A stretch of 25,124 nt of DNA, taken from UBA1431 sp049324235. Lineage in GTDB: Bacteria; Bacillota; Clostridia; Christensenellales; UBA1431. The translations under genes were made by a program, and so were the position numbers. Below the pieces are notes generated by a model. That model searched no databases and had not been told where the DNA came from. It was given only the letters and a program-made list of their open reading frames with translations. Of this stretch, positions 15,352 to 21,772 are shown in pieces; within the stretch, counting starts at the first letter, position 1; the number at the start of each line of letters is the position of its first letter. The stretch is from the NCBI GenBank assembly GCA_049324235.1, contig JBMOLJ010000001.1, positions 1 through 25,124 of the forward strand. The letters run 5' to 3'.

Positions 15352-15385
15352 GGTATTAACACGTTCGGGATTATAGGTGAGATAT

Positions 15386-15802
15386 ATGTTCGTTTCAGAA
15401 ACCAGGATACACGTGCGATACGCGGAAACGGACCGGATGGGCATTGTACACCATTCCAACTATGCCGTCTGGTTCGAGGAGGCAAGGACGGAGTTTTTAA
15501 ATGCGCTGGGGTACTCTTACGCCCAGATTGAAGACGAAGGAATCCTGCTTCCGCTCACAGATTTGAAGTGCAGCTTTAAAAAGCCTGCACAATATGAAGA
15601 AGACATCATAGTCCGTACCAGGATTTCGCGCGCGACCTGCGTGCGGATACAATTCGTATACGAGGTGCTTGACGTAAACGACGGGAGCCTGATCGCAACC
15701 GGCCAGACGGACCACGCCTGGACGGACGCAGCGCTGGTGCCGGTGAACATCATGAAAAGGCTGCCGGATATATATGCGGTGTTATGTCGTTGTATCGAGT
15801 AA
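15386..15802 (+). CDS. Acyl-CoA thioesterase, 4HBT/YbgC hot-dog fold
   Basis: A 138-residue protein. The ATG at 15386 has AGGTGA 5 nt upstream; a GTG three codons earlier overlaps that site. The family's active-site segment is plain: RYAETDRMGIVHHSNYAVWFEE, with catalytic-type D16 and H23-x-N-Y26. The later segments VRTRISRATCVRIQFVYEV and GQTDHAWTD are the hot-dog strands. Such enzymes hydrolyse short-chain or aromatic acyl-CoA thioesters in the cytoplasm. The gene is followed after 37 nt by the Cys-rich redox gene with no terminator, so they are probably cotranscribed; a functional link is not obvious. The acyl group cannot be told from sequence. Confidence 0.9.
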   Translation: MFVSETRIHVRYAETDRMGIVHHSNYAVWFEEARTEFLNALGYSYAQIEDEGILLPLTDLKCSFKKPAQYEEDIIVRTRISRATCVRIQFVYEVLDVNDGSLIATGQTDHAWTDAALVPVNIMKRLPDIYAVLCRCIE

Positions 15803-15839
15803 AAAGCCCGAAAACGTTTGACAAGGAGTGGATGGCATT

Positions 15840-16925
15840 ATGAGCGGGAAAAGTGTTTTTGACGACCTGCACGCACAGGAGACAAGGAAGGCGCTTACGC
15901 TTGCTTTGATGCGCGCCGCGTACGCGTATATGGGGTTGCATAAGGGATACGAAAACGTTTCCGATTGTGTGAAGGACGAGGAAATTCGAAGGACATCCGC
16001 ACTTGCCCTTGAGGAGGCTGGAGGGGCTCTCGTATCGGAATATCATTTTTCGAAGGACGAAATGAAGAACTGGACGCAGGAAGCTGTAAGAAACTTCAAG
16101 CAGTCTTTTGAACAGGGGAAAATCGAAAACCTTGCAACGGGCATATCCGAAATCCTGAAAAACGGGCTGACGGGCGCGATCCTGCTATGCAAAAACAACG
16201 GGGTATGGCCGTATTACTCTGCGAAAATCCTCGCGTACGCGCTGGCGTTTGAAAGCACATCCGACCCTGACTCCGTCATGATCCGGGAATATACGCAATA
16301 TTACGGGGTGAAGGAGTCAGCAAAAAAGTTCTGCGAGCTGGAAAATGAGCCTGAGCTGCTGCAGCTTATTGCGCGGCAGTACGAAGATATACTCTCGGGC
16401 AAAGCCGAGGACGTGATAAAGACCGGGCTTATGAAAAAAGCGTTTGCGCTGGGATTCAACAACGAAAAAGTCTACCGGGGCTGCGCACAGTGTACGCTGC
16501 TTTCCATGTTCGAGCTTTTCGGCCGGGAAAACAGCGTCCTGTTCCAAAGCGCCAGCGCGCTCTCGGGCGGCATGGCGCAGACCGGCGACGGCGCCTGCGG
16601 GGGTTACACGGGCGGCATCCTGTATACGGGCAGCGTTATAGGCAGGCGGCTTGACCGGATGAAAATCGACAAGGACAGGCAAGCGCAGCTTGCCTCCTAT
16701 AAAATGGCGCAACTGCTCCGGGACAGATTCATAGAAACCTACGGGAGCGTGATATGTGCGGACATCCACCGCGAAATATTCGGCAAAGCATATTGCTTAA
16801 GGACGCAGGCGGTGAAGAAAGAGTTTGACGATGCGGGCGCGCATACCGTAAAGTGTACGACGGTCATCGGCACGGCAAGCGCCTGGATAGCCGAAATCCT
16901 CTATGATAACGGATATAATGAATAG
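15840..16925 (+). CDS. Cys-rich C_GCAxxG_C_C-type redox protein with MtlD-like helical N-terminal domain
   Basis: A 361-residue protein. The ATG at 15840 sits 11 nt after AAGGAG; a GTG at 15828 abuts that site and is unlikely. The C-terminal half (about 195-361) resembles the C_GCAxxG_C_C putative redox family: RGCAQCTLLSMFELFG (C215, C218), SGGMAQTGDGACGGYTGG (C253), then C306, C319 and C339. The N-terminal half (about 5-190) is helical. Its order of motifs resembles the C-terminal domain of mannitol-1-phosphate 5-dehydrogenase and related polyol dehydrogenases: VKDEEIRRTSALALEEAGGA, GLTGAILLCKNNGVWP, ILAYALAFESTSDPDS, ELLQLIARQYEDIL. No Rossmann domain is present. The pairing looks unusual; function is unknown. 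It converges on the Fur gene with only 3 nt between stop codons and no hairpin there. Confidence 0.7.
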   Translation: MSGKSVFDDLHAQETRKALTLALMRAAYAYMGLHKGYENVSDCVKDEEIRRTSALALEEAGGALVSEYHFSKDEMKNWTQEAVRNFKQSFEQGKIENLATGISEILKNGLTGAILLCKNNGVWPYYSAKILAYALAFESTSDPDSVMIREYTQYYGVKESAKKFCELENEPELLQLIARQYEDILSGKAEDVIKTGLMKKAFALGFNNEKVYRGCAQCTLLSMFELFGRENSVLFQSASALSGGMAQTGDGACGGYTGGILYTGSVIGRRLDRMKIDKDRQAQLASYKMAQLLRDRFIETYGSVICADIHREIFGKAYCLRTQAVKKEFDDAGAHTVKCTTVIGTASAWIAEILYDNGYNE

Positions 16926-16928
16926 AAT

Positions 16929-17372
16929 TTAAACAATCCCCCCAATATATCCCTTTTCCTTGCACTCCGGACAGTAGCCGTAGATATCGAGCTTGTGCCC
17001 CGCGATTGTATACTGCGTCTCTTCCTCAAGAGATTTCTCGTAGGCCTCCAGCGGGCAGTTTTCGATGCACTGTATCTTCTTGCAGCTCACGCATACCAGA
17101 TAGTGCTTGTGCACCATCCTGTTAATTTCAAACAGCGCCCTGCCGTCGCCGACGATGTTTTGCTTCGCGACCAGGTTTTTGGATGCCAGGGTCTCCAGTA
17201 TCCTGTATACAGTCGAAAGATTAATGGAAACGTCTTTTTCCTTCAACGCGAAATAAACCTGTTCAGCCGCGATGGGCCGGGTGCTTTCTTCCAGGATTGC
17301 AAGGATTGCCGTCCTGTGCTTGGTTTTCTTTAACCCGCTTTGTTTCAGGCCTTGGGTGATATCGTTTTTCAT
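16929..17372 (-). CDS. zur: Fur-family metalloregulator, probably Zur
   Basis: A 147-residue protein. The ATG at 17370-17372 has a run of G 7 nt upstream. The N-terminal winged helix (about 1-85) contains KKTKHRTAILAILEE and INLSTVYRILETL, the Fur recognition helix. The C-terminal domain has two CxxC pairs (C94/C97 and C134/C137) for structural zinc, H88, H90 and H126 as sensor-site candidates, and extra C102 and C106. Family members sense iron, zinc, manganese or peroxide. The zinc assignment rests on its place as last gene behind znuA-znuC-znuB, all on the same strand. A dispersed repeat and a hairpin lie in the 178-nt gap before it, so its expression may be partly uncoupled from the transporter. 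Its gene symbol is therefore inferred from context. Confidence 0.8.
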   Translation of the reverse strand: MKNDITQGLKQSGLKKTKHRTAILAILEESTRPIAAEQVYFALKEKDVSINLSTVYRILETLASKNLVAKQNIVGDGRALFEINRMVHKHYLVCVSCKKIQCIENCPLEAYEKSLEEETQYTIAGHKLDIYGYCPECKEKGYIGGIV

Positions 17373-17390
17373 AGGGCTGCCCCCCGTTCC

Positions 17391-17420
17391 CGCCGCCCTG
17401 CGCGGCGGCGCTTTTTGTTT
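17391..17420 (+). terminator. Plus-strand terminator-like hairpin upstream of zur
   Basis: CGCCGCC (17391-17397) pairs with GGCGGCG (17404-17410), followed on the plus strand by CTTTTTGTTT. Read from the minus strand there is no U tract. It is oriented to stop transcripts from the convergent thioesterase-redox unit after they have crossed the whole zur gene. Confidence 0.6.
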
Positions 17421-17423
17421 ACC

Positions 17424-17495
17424 TGTCATTCTGAGCGCAGCGACAAATCTTTATCCGTATAGATTCTTCAGTCGCTTTGCTCCTTCAGAATAACA
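17424..17495. repeat. Dispersed hairpin repeat, copy 1
   Basis: Imperfect inverted repeat opening TGTCATTCTGAGCGCAGCGA and closing with AGATTCTTCAGTCGCTTTGC then a TCCTTCAGAATAAC end. It is nearly the same as the element at 20054-20116, in the same orientation. Elements with this GTCATTCTGAGCG end are known as small palindromic dispersed repeats in many bacteria. This copy lies between znuB and zur. The next stretch (17519-17540) is a separate 6-bp hairpin, CCGCTG with CAGCGG. Confidence 0.85.
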
Positions 17496-17550
17496 AAAGG
17501 GTTTAATTACCGTCAGAGCCGCTGTCCGGTATGGCAGCGGTTTCTGCTTC

Positions 17551-18354
17551 TCAGGTACGCTGAACGTACAGCCATGCAAGAAGACAGCAGCTCACCGACA
17601 GGATCACAATAGCGGCGCCGGACGCTATATTTATCGAATAGGAAATCCACAGCCCTGCGATGCAGAACACCGTTCCAAAAATCACGGCGTAGATCATCCT
17701 TTGTTTGAGTTTACCCGTCAGCATCCCCGCGATTGCGGCGGGGGCCGTCAGCAGGGCCAGCACGAGGATGATTCCGGCTACGCGTATAAGCGCGACGATG
17801 GTTATGGCAACGAGCGTCAGGAGCAGGTACTCAAGAAACGCGGTCTTCATGCCGATGATCGAAGCGAATTCCTCATCAAACAGATATGCCTTCCAGTGGT
17901 TGAACAGCATGATTACGACCAGCAAAACGATTGCCGCAAAACCGGCCATCAACAAAAGGTCCGCCCTGGTCACCGACAGTATGTTGCCAAACAGGTAGGA
18001 GGTTATTTCGGGAGGGTAGCCCGGCATCAACGCGATAAACAGTATCCCGAGCGCCATTCCCAGCGACCAGAACAGGCCGATCACCACATCCGAGCGCGCG
18101 CCGCCTTTTCTTTTGATGACACCGATACCGAATGCCGCGCCGAGGGAAAACAAAAACGCTCCGATGATGGGCTCAATGCCCAGAAGATACCCCAGGCCAA
18201 CGCCCCCGTAGGAGGTATGGGCAATCCCTCCGCTCATCATGACCAGTTTCTTTTCCACTATTATAACACCGATGATGCCGCAGACGATACTTGCAAGAAC
18301 GCTCCCAAGCAAGGCGTTTTGCAGAAACTGGTATTTCAGCAATGCTTCGATCAA
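17551..18354 (-). CDS. znuB: Metal ABC transporter permease, ZnuB type
   Basis: A 267-residue integral membrane protein of the ABC-3 family with about eight hydrophobic segments, matching family length. Characteristic segments are GIIGVIIVEKKLVMMSGGIAHTSYGGVGLGY near the N-terminus and RVAGIILVLALLTAPAAIA in the C-terminal third. It starts at a TTG whose bases overlap the znuC stop (TTGA), with a GGGGGG stretch 8 nt upstream; this shows translational coupling. It should form the channel for zinc or manganese import with ZnuC and ZnuA. The context with a Fur-family gene makes zinc the leading guess. Confidence 0.93.
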   Translation of the reverse strand: MIEALLKYQFLQNALLGSVLASIVCGIIGVIIVEKKLVMMSGGIAHTSYGGVGLGYLLGIEPIIGAFLFSLGAAFGIGVIKRKGGARSDVVIGLFWSLGMALGILFIALMPGYPPEITSYLFGNILSVTRADLLLMAGFAAIVLLVVIMLFNHWKAYLFDEEFASIIGMKTAFLEYLLLTLVAITIVALIRVAGIILVLALLTAPAAIAGMLTGKLKQRMIYAVIFGTVFCIAGLWISYSINIASGAAIVILSVSCCLLAWLYVQRT

Positions 18355-19157
18355 AGCTCATGCCCCCCCTTATGCTCTTTCAAGACCCTGTGCGGTACGC
18401 CGTGCGCAATCAGGTCGACGGGGCAGCCGTACAGGCCGTTCAGGACGCTCTCATTCAGTTCGGCTTCGTCGTGGTACACCAGTTGCCGGTTCAGGCAGGC
18501 CAGCCTTTGCACCTGCGACGATACGGCCATGAGGTCGTGCGTTACGAGGATAATGGTCATATGCTTGTTAAGCTCGTACAGCAGTGAATAGATTTGCTCA
18601 CAGGAGCTTGGGTCAATACTGGCGGTTGGTTCGTCGAGAAGCAGGAGCCTCGGGCGTACGGCAAGCGCCCTTGCGATGAGCATTTTCTGGAATTCGCCGC
18701 CGGACAGAGAGGCAATCTGGCGTACGGCAAGGCCCGCGATGCCTACTTTTTCCAACAGCTCGTCCGCCGTATCTTTATCTTCTTTGGAAAACCTGTAAAA
18801 CGGGGAAAGGCCGGGCTTCATCCGCCCGGTTAGGACGACCTCGCGCACGGTGATGGGGAAAGCCTTATCCAGACCCGCGTACTGAGGGACGTATCCGATC
18901 AGGCCGCCCGTTTCGCCGGGCTTTTTCCCGTAGATCCGTATCGTCCCCTTGCTGGCCGGCACAAGATTGAGGATGGCTTTGAGCAGCGTCGTTTTGCCCC
19001 CTCCGTTCGGGCCTATGATGCCCAGGTATTCCCCGTCTTTAACATGGAAAGAGACGCCCAAGATCGCGGGCGTATTGCCGTAATATACCGAAAGGTTTTC
19101 TATACTGACCGCCGTTTCCGTACCGGCGGCCGTGGCTTTAGCGCTTTGTTTGTTCAC
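18351..19157 (-). CDS. znuC: Metal ABC transporter ATP-binding protein, ZnuC type
   Basis: A 268-residue ATPase. Motifs in order: Walker A GPNGGGKTT (about 52-60), Q-loop GYVPQ, signature LSGGEFQ (about 154), Walker B LLLLDEPTA and switch VTHD. All catalytic residues are present. The C-terminal tail YGCPVDLIAHGVPHRV, with His and Cys, is typical of metal-type (ZnuC/MntB) ATPases. The GTG start overlaps the znuA stop (GTGA), with GGAGG 7 nt upstream. A Lys/Ala/Thr-rich leader of about 15 residues precedes the ATPase fold. It energises zinc or manganese import. Confidence 0.95.
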   Translation of the reverse strand: MNKQSAKATAAGTETAVSIENLSVYYGNTPAILGVSFHVKDGEYLGIIGPNGGGKTTLLKAILNLVPASKGTIRIYGKKPGETGGLIGYVPQYAGLDKAFPITVREVVLTGRMKPGLSPFYRFSKEDKDTADELLEKVGIAGLAVRQIASLSGGEFQKMLIARALAVRPRLLLLDEPTASIDPSSCEQIYSLLYELNKHMTIILVTHDLMAVSSQVQRLACLNRQLVYHDEAELNESVLNGLYGCPVDLIAHGVPHRVLKEHKGGHEL

Positions 19158-20023
19158 TGCATGACCTCCGCTATCGTTGCGGCCATTTTTTTCAGGTTTG
19201 CGATATAATCGGCGGCAAGCGGTTCAAGCTGCACGGTCTTTCCGCCAAGCTCCTCGGCAAAGGACTGCGACTGCCTGCTGTCGATTTCCTCCTGGTAGAA
19301 GATCGCTTTTATGCCTTCCCGTTTCGCAAGGTCTATCATACCCTGCATATGCTGCGGCGTTGCTTCCTTTCCCTCTTCTTCCAGCGCGTACATGGTAAGC
19401 CCGTAATCGTCGGCCAGGTAGCCGAAAGCGGGGTGGAACACGATGAATTTTTTGTTTTTGACGCCCGCAAGCGTGGTTTTGATTTCGCTGTCCAGCGCAT
19501 CAAGTTCAGCCATATACTTTTTCGCGTTCGCATTGTACGTTTCCTTATTAGCCGCATCGAGCGAACCCATCTCGCGCGCAATGACCGCAACCATTACTTT
19601 GGCGCGTTTGGGCGAGAGCCATATGTGCGGGTCCCGTTCCCCGGGGGCGAGTTCCCTGTCGGGATACACGGCGCTGACCTCGTCCTGCAGCTTTACGGTT
19701 TTCATTCCCGTTATGTCACCGGCTCTGGGCAGGATGTATGTATCTTCAATGGGCATTCCGATGGCAAAATAGACCGATGCGTTGCTGAAATCCTCCATCT
19801 GGGCCGCTGTCGGTTCATAATTCTCAGGACTGCTCCCCGGCGGGACCATGGATACTATGTTGACAAGGTCGCCGCAAACCGCCTGTACAAACGTTTTTTC
19901 AGGAATGATTGTTACCGCTACGGTGATTTTCCCGCCCTTTCCCGTATCCGCAGACGGGTTCACGCTGCATCCCGTGAGAAGGAGCAAGCCCGCGACCAGC
20001 AATAACACGGCTTTCTTTTTCAT
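19154..20023 (-). CDS. znuA: Metal-binding lipoprotein of zinc/manganese ABC transporter, ZnuA type
   Basis: A 289-residue substrate-binding protein of the cluster A-I (TroA/ZnuA) fold. A signal peptide with lipobox LLTGC (Cys19) anchors it outside the membrane. Metal ligands H133 (DPHIWLSP) and H197 (FHPAFGYLADDYGL) are in place. The first ligand motif, usually P-H-x-Y-E-P, is P66-E67-N-Y-E-P here, so the usual His is Glu67. There is no His-rich loop. An AGGTGAC ribosome binding site precedes the ATG. It is the first gene of the znuA-znuC-znuB-zur operon. The leader between promoter and start codon contains a hairpin repeat. The Glu/His/His set leaves the metal (Zn or Mn) open. Confidence 0.92.
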   Translation of the reverse strand: MKKKAVLLLVAGLLLLTGCSVNPSADTGKGGKITVAVTIIPEKTFVQAVCGDLVNIVSMVPPGSSPENYEPTAAQMEDFSNASVYFAIGMPIEDTYILPRAGDITGMKTVKLQDEVSAVYPDRELAPGERDPHIWLSPKRAKVMVAVIAREMGSLDAANKETYNANAKKYMAELDALDSEIKTTLAGVKNKKFIVFHPAFGYLADDYGLTMYALEEEGKEATPQHMQGMIDLAKREGIKAIFYQEEIDSRQSQSFAEELGGKTVQLEPLAADYIANLKKMAATIAEVMQ

Positions 20024-20053
20024 TTTTTGTCACCTCAGCTTTGACCCGCGTCC

Positions 20054-20116
20054 GTCATTCTGAGCGCAGCGAAGAATTTGCAAGATTCTTCAGTCGCTTT
20101 GCTCCTTCAGAATGAC
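20054..20116. repeat. Dispersed hairpin repeat, copy 2
   Basis: Same element as 17424-17495: GTCATTCTGAGCGCAGCGAA at one end, AGATTCTTCAGTCGCTTTGC then TCCTTCAGAATGAC at the other. The loop between arms is shorter than in copy 1. It lies in the predicted 5' untranslated region of znuA, about 30 nt before the start codon, so the transcript should carry this imperfect hairpin. Confidence 0.85.
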
Positions 20117-20143
20117 TCAATTCTTTTTAGCATACCCATGCAA

Positions 20144-20166
20144 ATGCAAACTATTCGTATTTGCAT
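20144..20166. promoter_or_regulatory. Dyad at the znuA promoter, candidate Zur operator
   Basis: ATGCAAA (20144-20150) and TTTGCAT (20160-20166) are perfect inverted arms separated by 9 nt, a 23-bp Fur-family-sized site overlapping the -10 edge and transcription start. A second reading uses ATGCAAAT at 20138-20145. The neighbourhood suggests Zur, but the sequence does not match the B. subtilis Zur box closely. Confidence 0.5.
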
Positions 20167-20193
20167 GTTATCACCTGCAAAAGCACATGTCAA
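20165..20193 (-). promoter_or_regulatory. Sigma-A promoter for znuA-znuC-znuB-zur
   Basis: Consensus TTGACA (20188-20193) and TAACAT (20165-20170) on the minus strand are separated by 17 nt. The predicted start is near 20158, giving a leader of about 135 nt that includes repeat copy 2. Confidence 0.85.
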
Positions 20194-20281
20194 CCAACGC
20201 GCAAAAGTAATATGCGTGTCCGGTTTTCCCTCATACCGCATGTGGAAATATAAAGATTATTGGTGTTGGAGCCGTTTTGAC

Positions 20282-20965
20282 TCAATAAGCGCTGAAGTCG
20301 AGCGAATCGGATACCGTGAAGATGTTTTTATGAAAAGTTATGAGACCTTCGTCCTGCATCCTGCCAAGCTCGCGGGAAAGCGCGCTGCGGTTTACGCTGA
20401 GGTAATCGGCCAGTTCGCTCCGGTTGAAGGGTATCCTGAATTTTGCCTTTCCCTGCACCACCCTTTGATTGAGCAGATACGCGGCAATTTTCTGACGGGT
20501 GGTCTTCATCGCGATGATATCAATCTTTTCGTTCAGGATCATGTTCTTCTCGGCAATGAGCATGAGCATGTTCTGAATCAGCCTGCTGTGAAAAACGCAT
20601 GCATTTGAACAGACCGAGTGTATGCGCCGAAAGTCTACGAAAAGCACCTTTGCATCCGAAAACGCCTGCACGGTCACGGGGCTTTCCGCTGTCTGCGAAA
20701 ACGCAAGCGATTCCCCGAAGATGCCCTTTGCCCGTACGGTAGCCAGTATCCTCCGGTTTCCATGCATATCCTCTTTTAAAATGCTGGCCTCTCCGCTGAG
20801 CACGATGCCCACAAGATGTATCCTCTCACCGGTAAGCCAAATATAGTCATCCTTTTTATAGGAACGGACCGTTGCACCCAGGCAATCGAGCATTCCGTGG
20901 AGGTCCTCTTTATTTATCCCGTTAAACAAAGGGATGTCTTTGATGATTTCGATATTATTTTTCAT
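20282..20965 (-). CDS. Crp/Fnr-family transcriptional regulator (HcpR-like by context)
   Basis: A 227-residue regulator. The N-terminal cupin-like sensor domain (about 1-115) contains YIWLTGERIHLVGIVLSGE and GIFGESLAFS. The dimer helix (about 117-150) begins with C119-SNA-C123-VFH. The C-terminal winged helix contains FNRSELADYLSVNRSALSRELGRM (recognition helix about 190-202). There is no N-terminal four-Cys FNR iron-sulfur motif. It diverges from the ferredoxin-hcp operon across 94 bp that contain a perfect palindrome, so it probably controls that operon in response to nitric oxide, redox or oxygen stress, and itself. The Cys-x3-Cys-x2-His patch could be part of the sensor. The ligand is unknown. 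Confidence 0.88.
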   Translation of the reverse strand: MKNNIEIIKDIPLFNGINKEDLHGMLDCLGATVRSYKKDDYIWLTGERIHLVGIVLSGEASILKEDMHGNRRILATVRAKGIFGESLAFSQTAESPVTVQAFSDAKVLFVDFRRIHSVCSNACVFHSRLIQNMLMLIAEKNMILNEKIDIIAMKTTRQKIAAYLLNQRVVQGKAKFRIPFNRSELADYLSVNRSALSRELGRMQDEGLITFHKNIFTVSDSLDFSAY

Positions 20966-20981
20966 AAAAATTTTCCATTTC

Positions 20982-20995
20982 GTTGCATTTGCAAC
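20982..20995. promoter_or_regulatory. Crp/Fnr-type operator in the divergent promoter region
   Basis: GTTGCATTTGCAAC: 6-bp arms about a 2-bp centre at 20988.5. With TATACT (21018-21023) as the -10 of the ferredoxin-hcp operon, the centre lies at -41.5, the standard class II activator position. On the other strand it lies about 9-22 nt downstream of the predicted start of the regulator's own gene. Confidence 0.7.
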
Positions 20996-21010
20996 ATAAT
21001 TTTTTCTTTT

Positions 21011-21039
21011 ATCGTATTATACTGGCACTGCAAAGTCAA
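21011..21039 (-). promoter_or_regulatory. Promoter of the Crp/Fnr regulator gene
   Basis: Minus-strand TTGACT (21034-21039) and TACGAT (21011-21016) are separated by 17 nt. An overlapping consensus TATAAT (21016-21021) with a poor -35 is an alternative. Confidence 0.6.
21018..21023 (+). promoter_or_regulatory. -10 element of the ferredoxin-hcp operon
   Basis: TATACT, with CATAAT at the 17-nt -35 position, which does not resemble TTGACA. A poor -35 with an operator next to it is what an activator-dependent promoter looks like. TATTAT three bases earlier is an alternative. Confidence 0.5.
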
Positions 21040-21059
21040 CAAAAGAAGGTGTTTTATCA

Positions 21060-21767
21060 ATGAAGCGAAAGATAGTTCACATAGATGAGGAAAGATGCAA
21101 CGGGTGCGGGCTGTGCGTGCACGCCTGCCATGAGGGCGCGCTGCAGCTTGTGGGCGGAAAGGCGAGGCTGGTTTCCGAATCCTATTGCGACGGGTTGGGC
21201 GACTGCCTGCCCGAATGCCCCATGCAGGCCATCACGCTTGAGGAAAGGGAGTCGGCGCCCTATGACGAGGAAGCGGTAAAAAGGAATATGGAAGCAAAGC
21301 AGGCGCCTGCGCTTGCTTGCGGCTGCCCCGGAACTCAGGCAAGGACCATAGAAAGGACGCACGGGCAGGCCCAACCGGTCTCAAACGCTGAAACGCAGCA
21401 ATCGCAGCTGAACCAGTGGCCCTGCCAGATCAAGCTGGTTCCCGAGAACGCGCCGTACCTGCATAACGCCCGCCTTTTAATAGCGGCAAGCTGCACCGCG
21501 TATGCCTATGCCGTCATCCACGACAGGTTTATGAAAGGCAGGGTAACGCTGATCGGCTGTCCCAAGCTCGACGGCGTGGATTATTCCGAAAAACTGGCTG
21601 CGATACTCAGGAACAATGAAATCAGGAGCGTTACCGTTTTGCGCATGACCGTACCCTGCTGTGCGGGCATCGTCAATGCGGTGAAAAAGGCGCTTGCCGA
21701 TAGCGGGAAAATGATTCCCTGGAATGTCGTTACAATCTCAACCGACGGCGAGATCATCGAGGAGTGA
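21060..21767 (+). CDS. 4Fe-4S ferredoxin-domain protein of the hcp operon
   Basis: A 235-residue cytoplasmic protein. The N-terminal ferredoxin domain (about 1-60) has one complete motif, C13-x2-C16-x2-C19-x3-C23. The second motif lacks a cysteine: C43-DGLGD-C49-LPE-C53-P, where position 46 is Leu. A further Cys pair (ACGCPG) follows near residue 85. The C-terminal domain (about 110-235) alternates strands and helices and has ASCTAYAYA, IGCPKLDGVDYSEKL and VPCCAGI; I cannot name it. The same architecture occurs next to hcp in other anaerobes. It is the first gene of the operon, behind the Crp/Fnr-type operator, and probably passes electrons to Hcp or forms part of its reductase. Confidence 0.85.
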   Translation: MKRKIVHIDEERCNGCGLCVHACHEGALQLVGGKARLVSESYCDGLGDCLPECPMQAITLEERESAPYDEEAVKRNMEAKQAPALACGCPGTQARTIERTHGQAQPVSNAETQQSQLNQWPCQIKLVPENAPYLHNARLLIAASCTAYAYAVIHDRFMKGRVTLIGCPKLDGVDYSEKLAAILRNNEIRSVTVLRMTVPCCAGIVNAVKKALADSGKMIPWNVVTISTDGEIIEE

Positions 21768-21772
21768 GGAAG

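Noticed and set aside
17424..17495. Dispersed repeat as a CRISPR repeat or att site
   Set aside because: There are only two copies 2.6 kb apart, each with its own internal dyad; there are no spacers and no integrase or cas genes.
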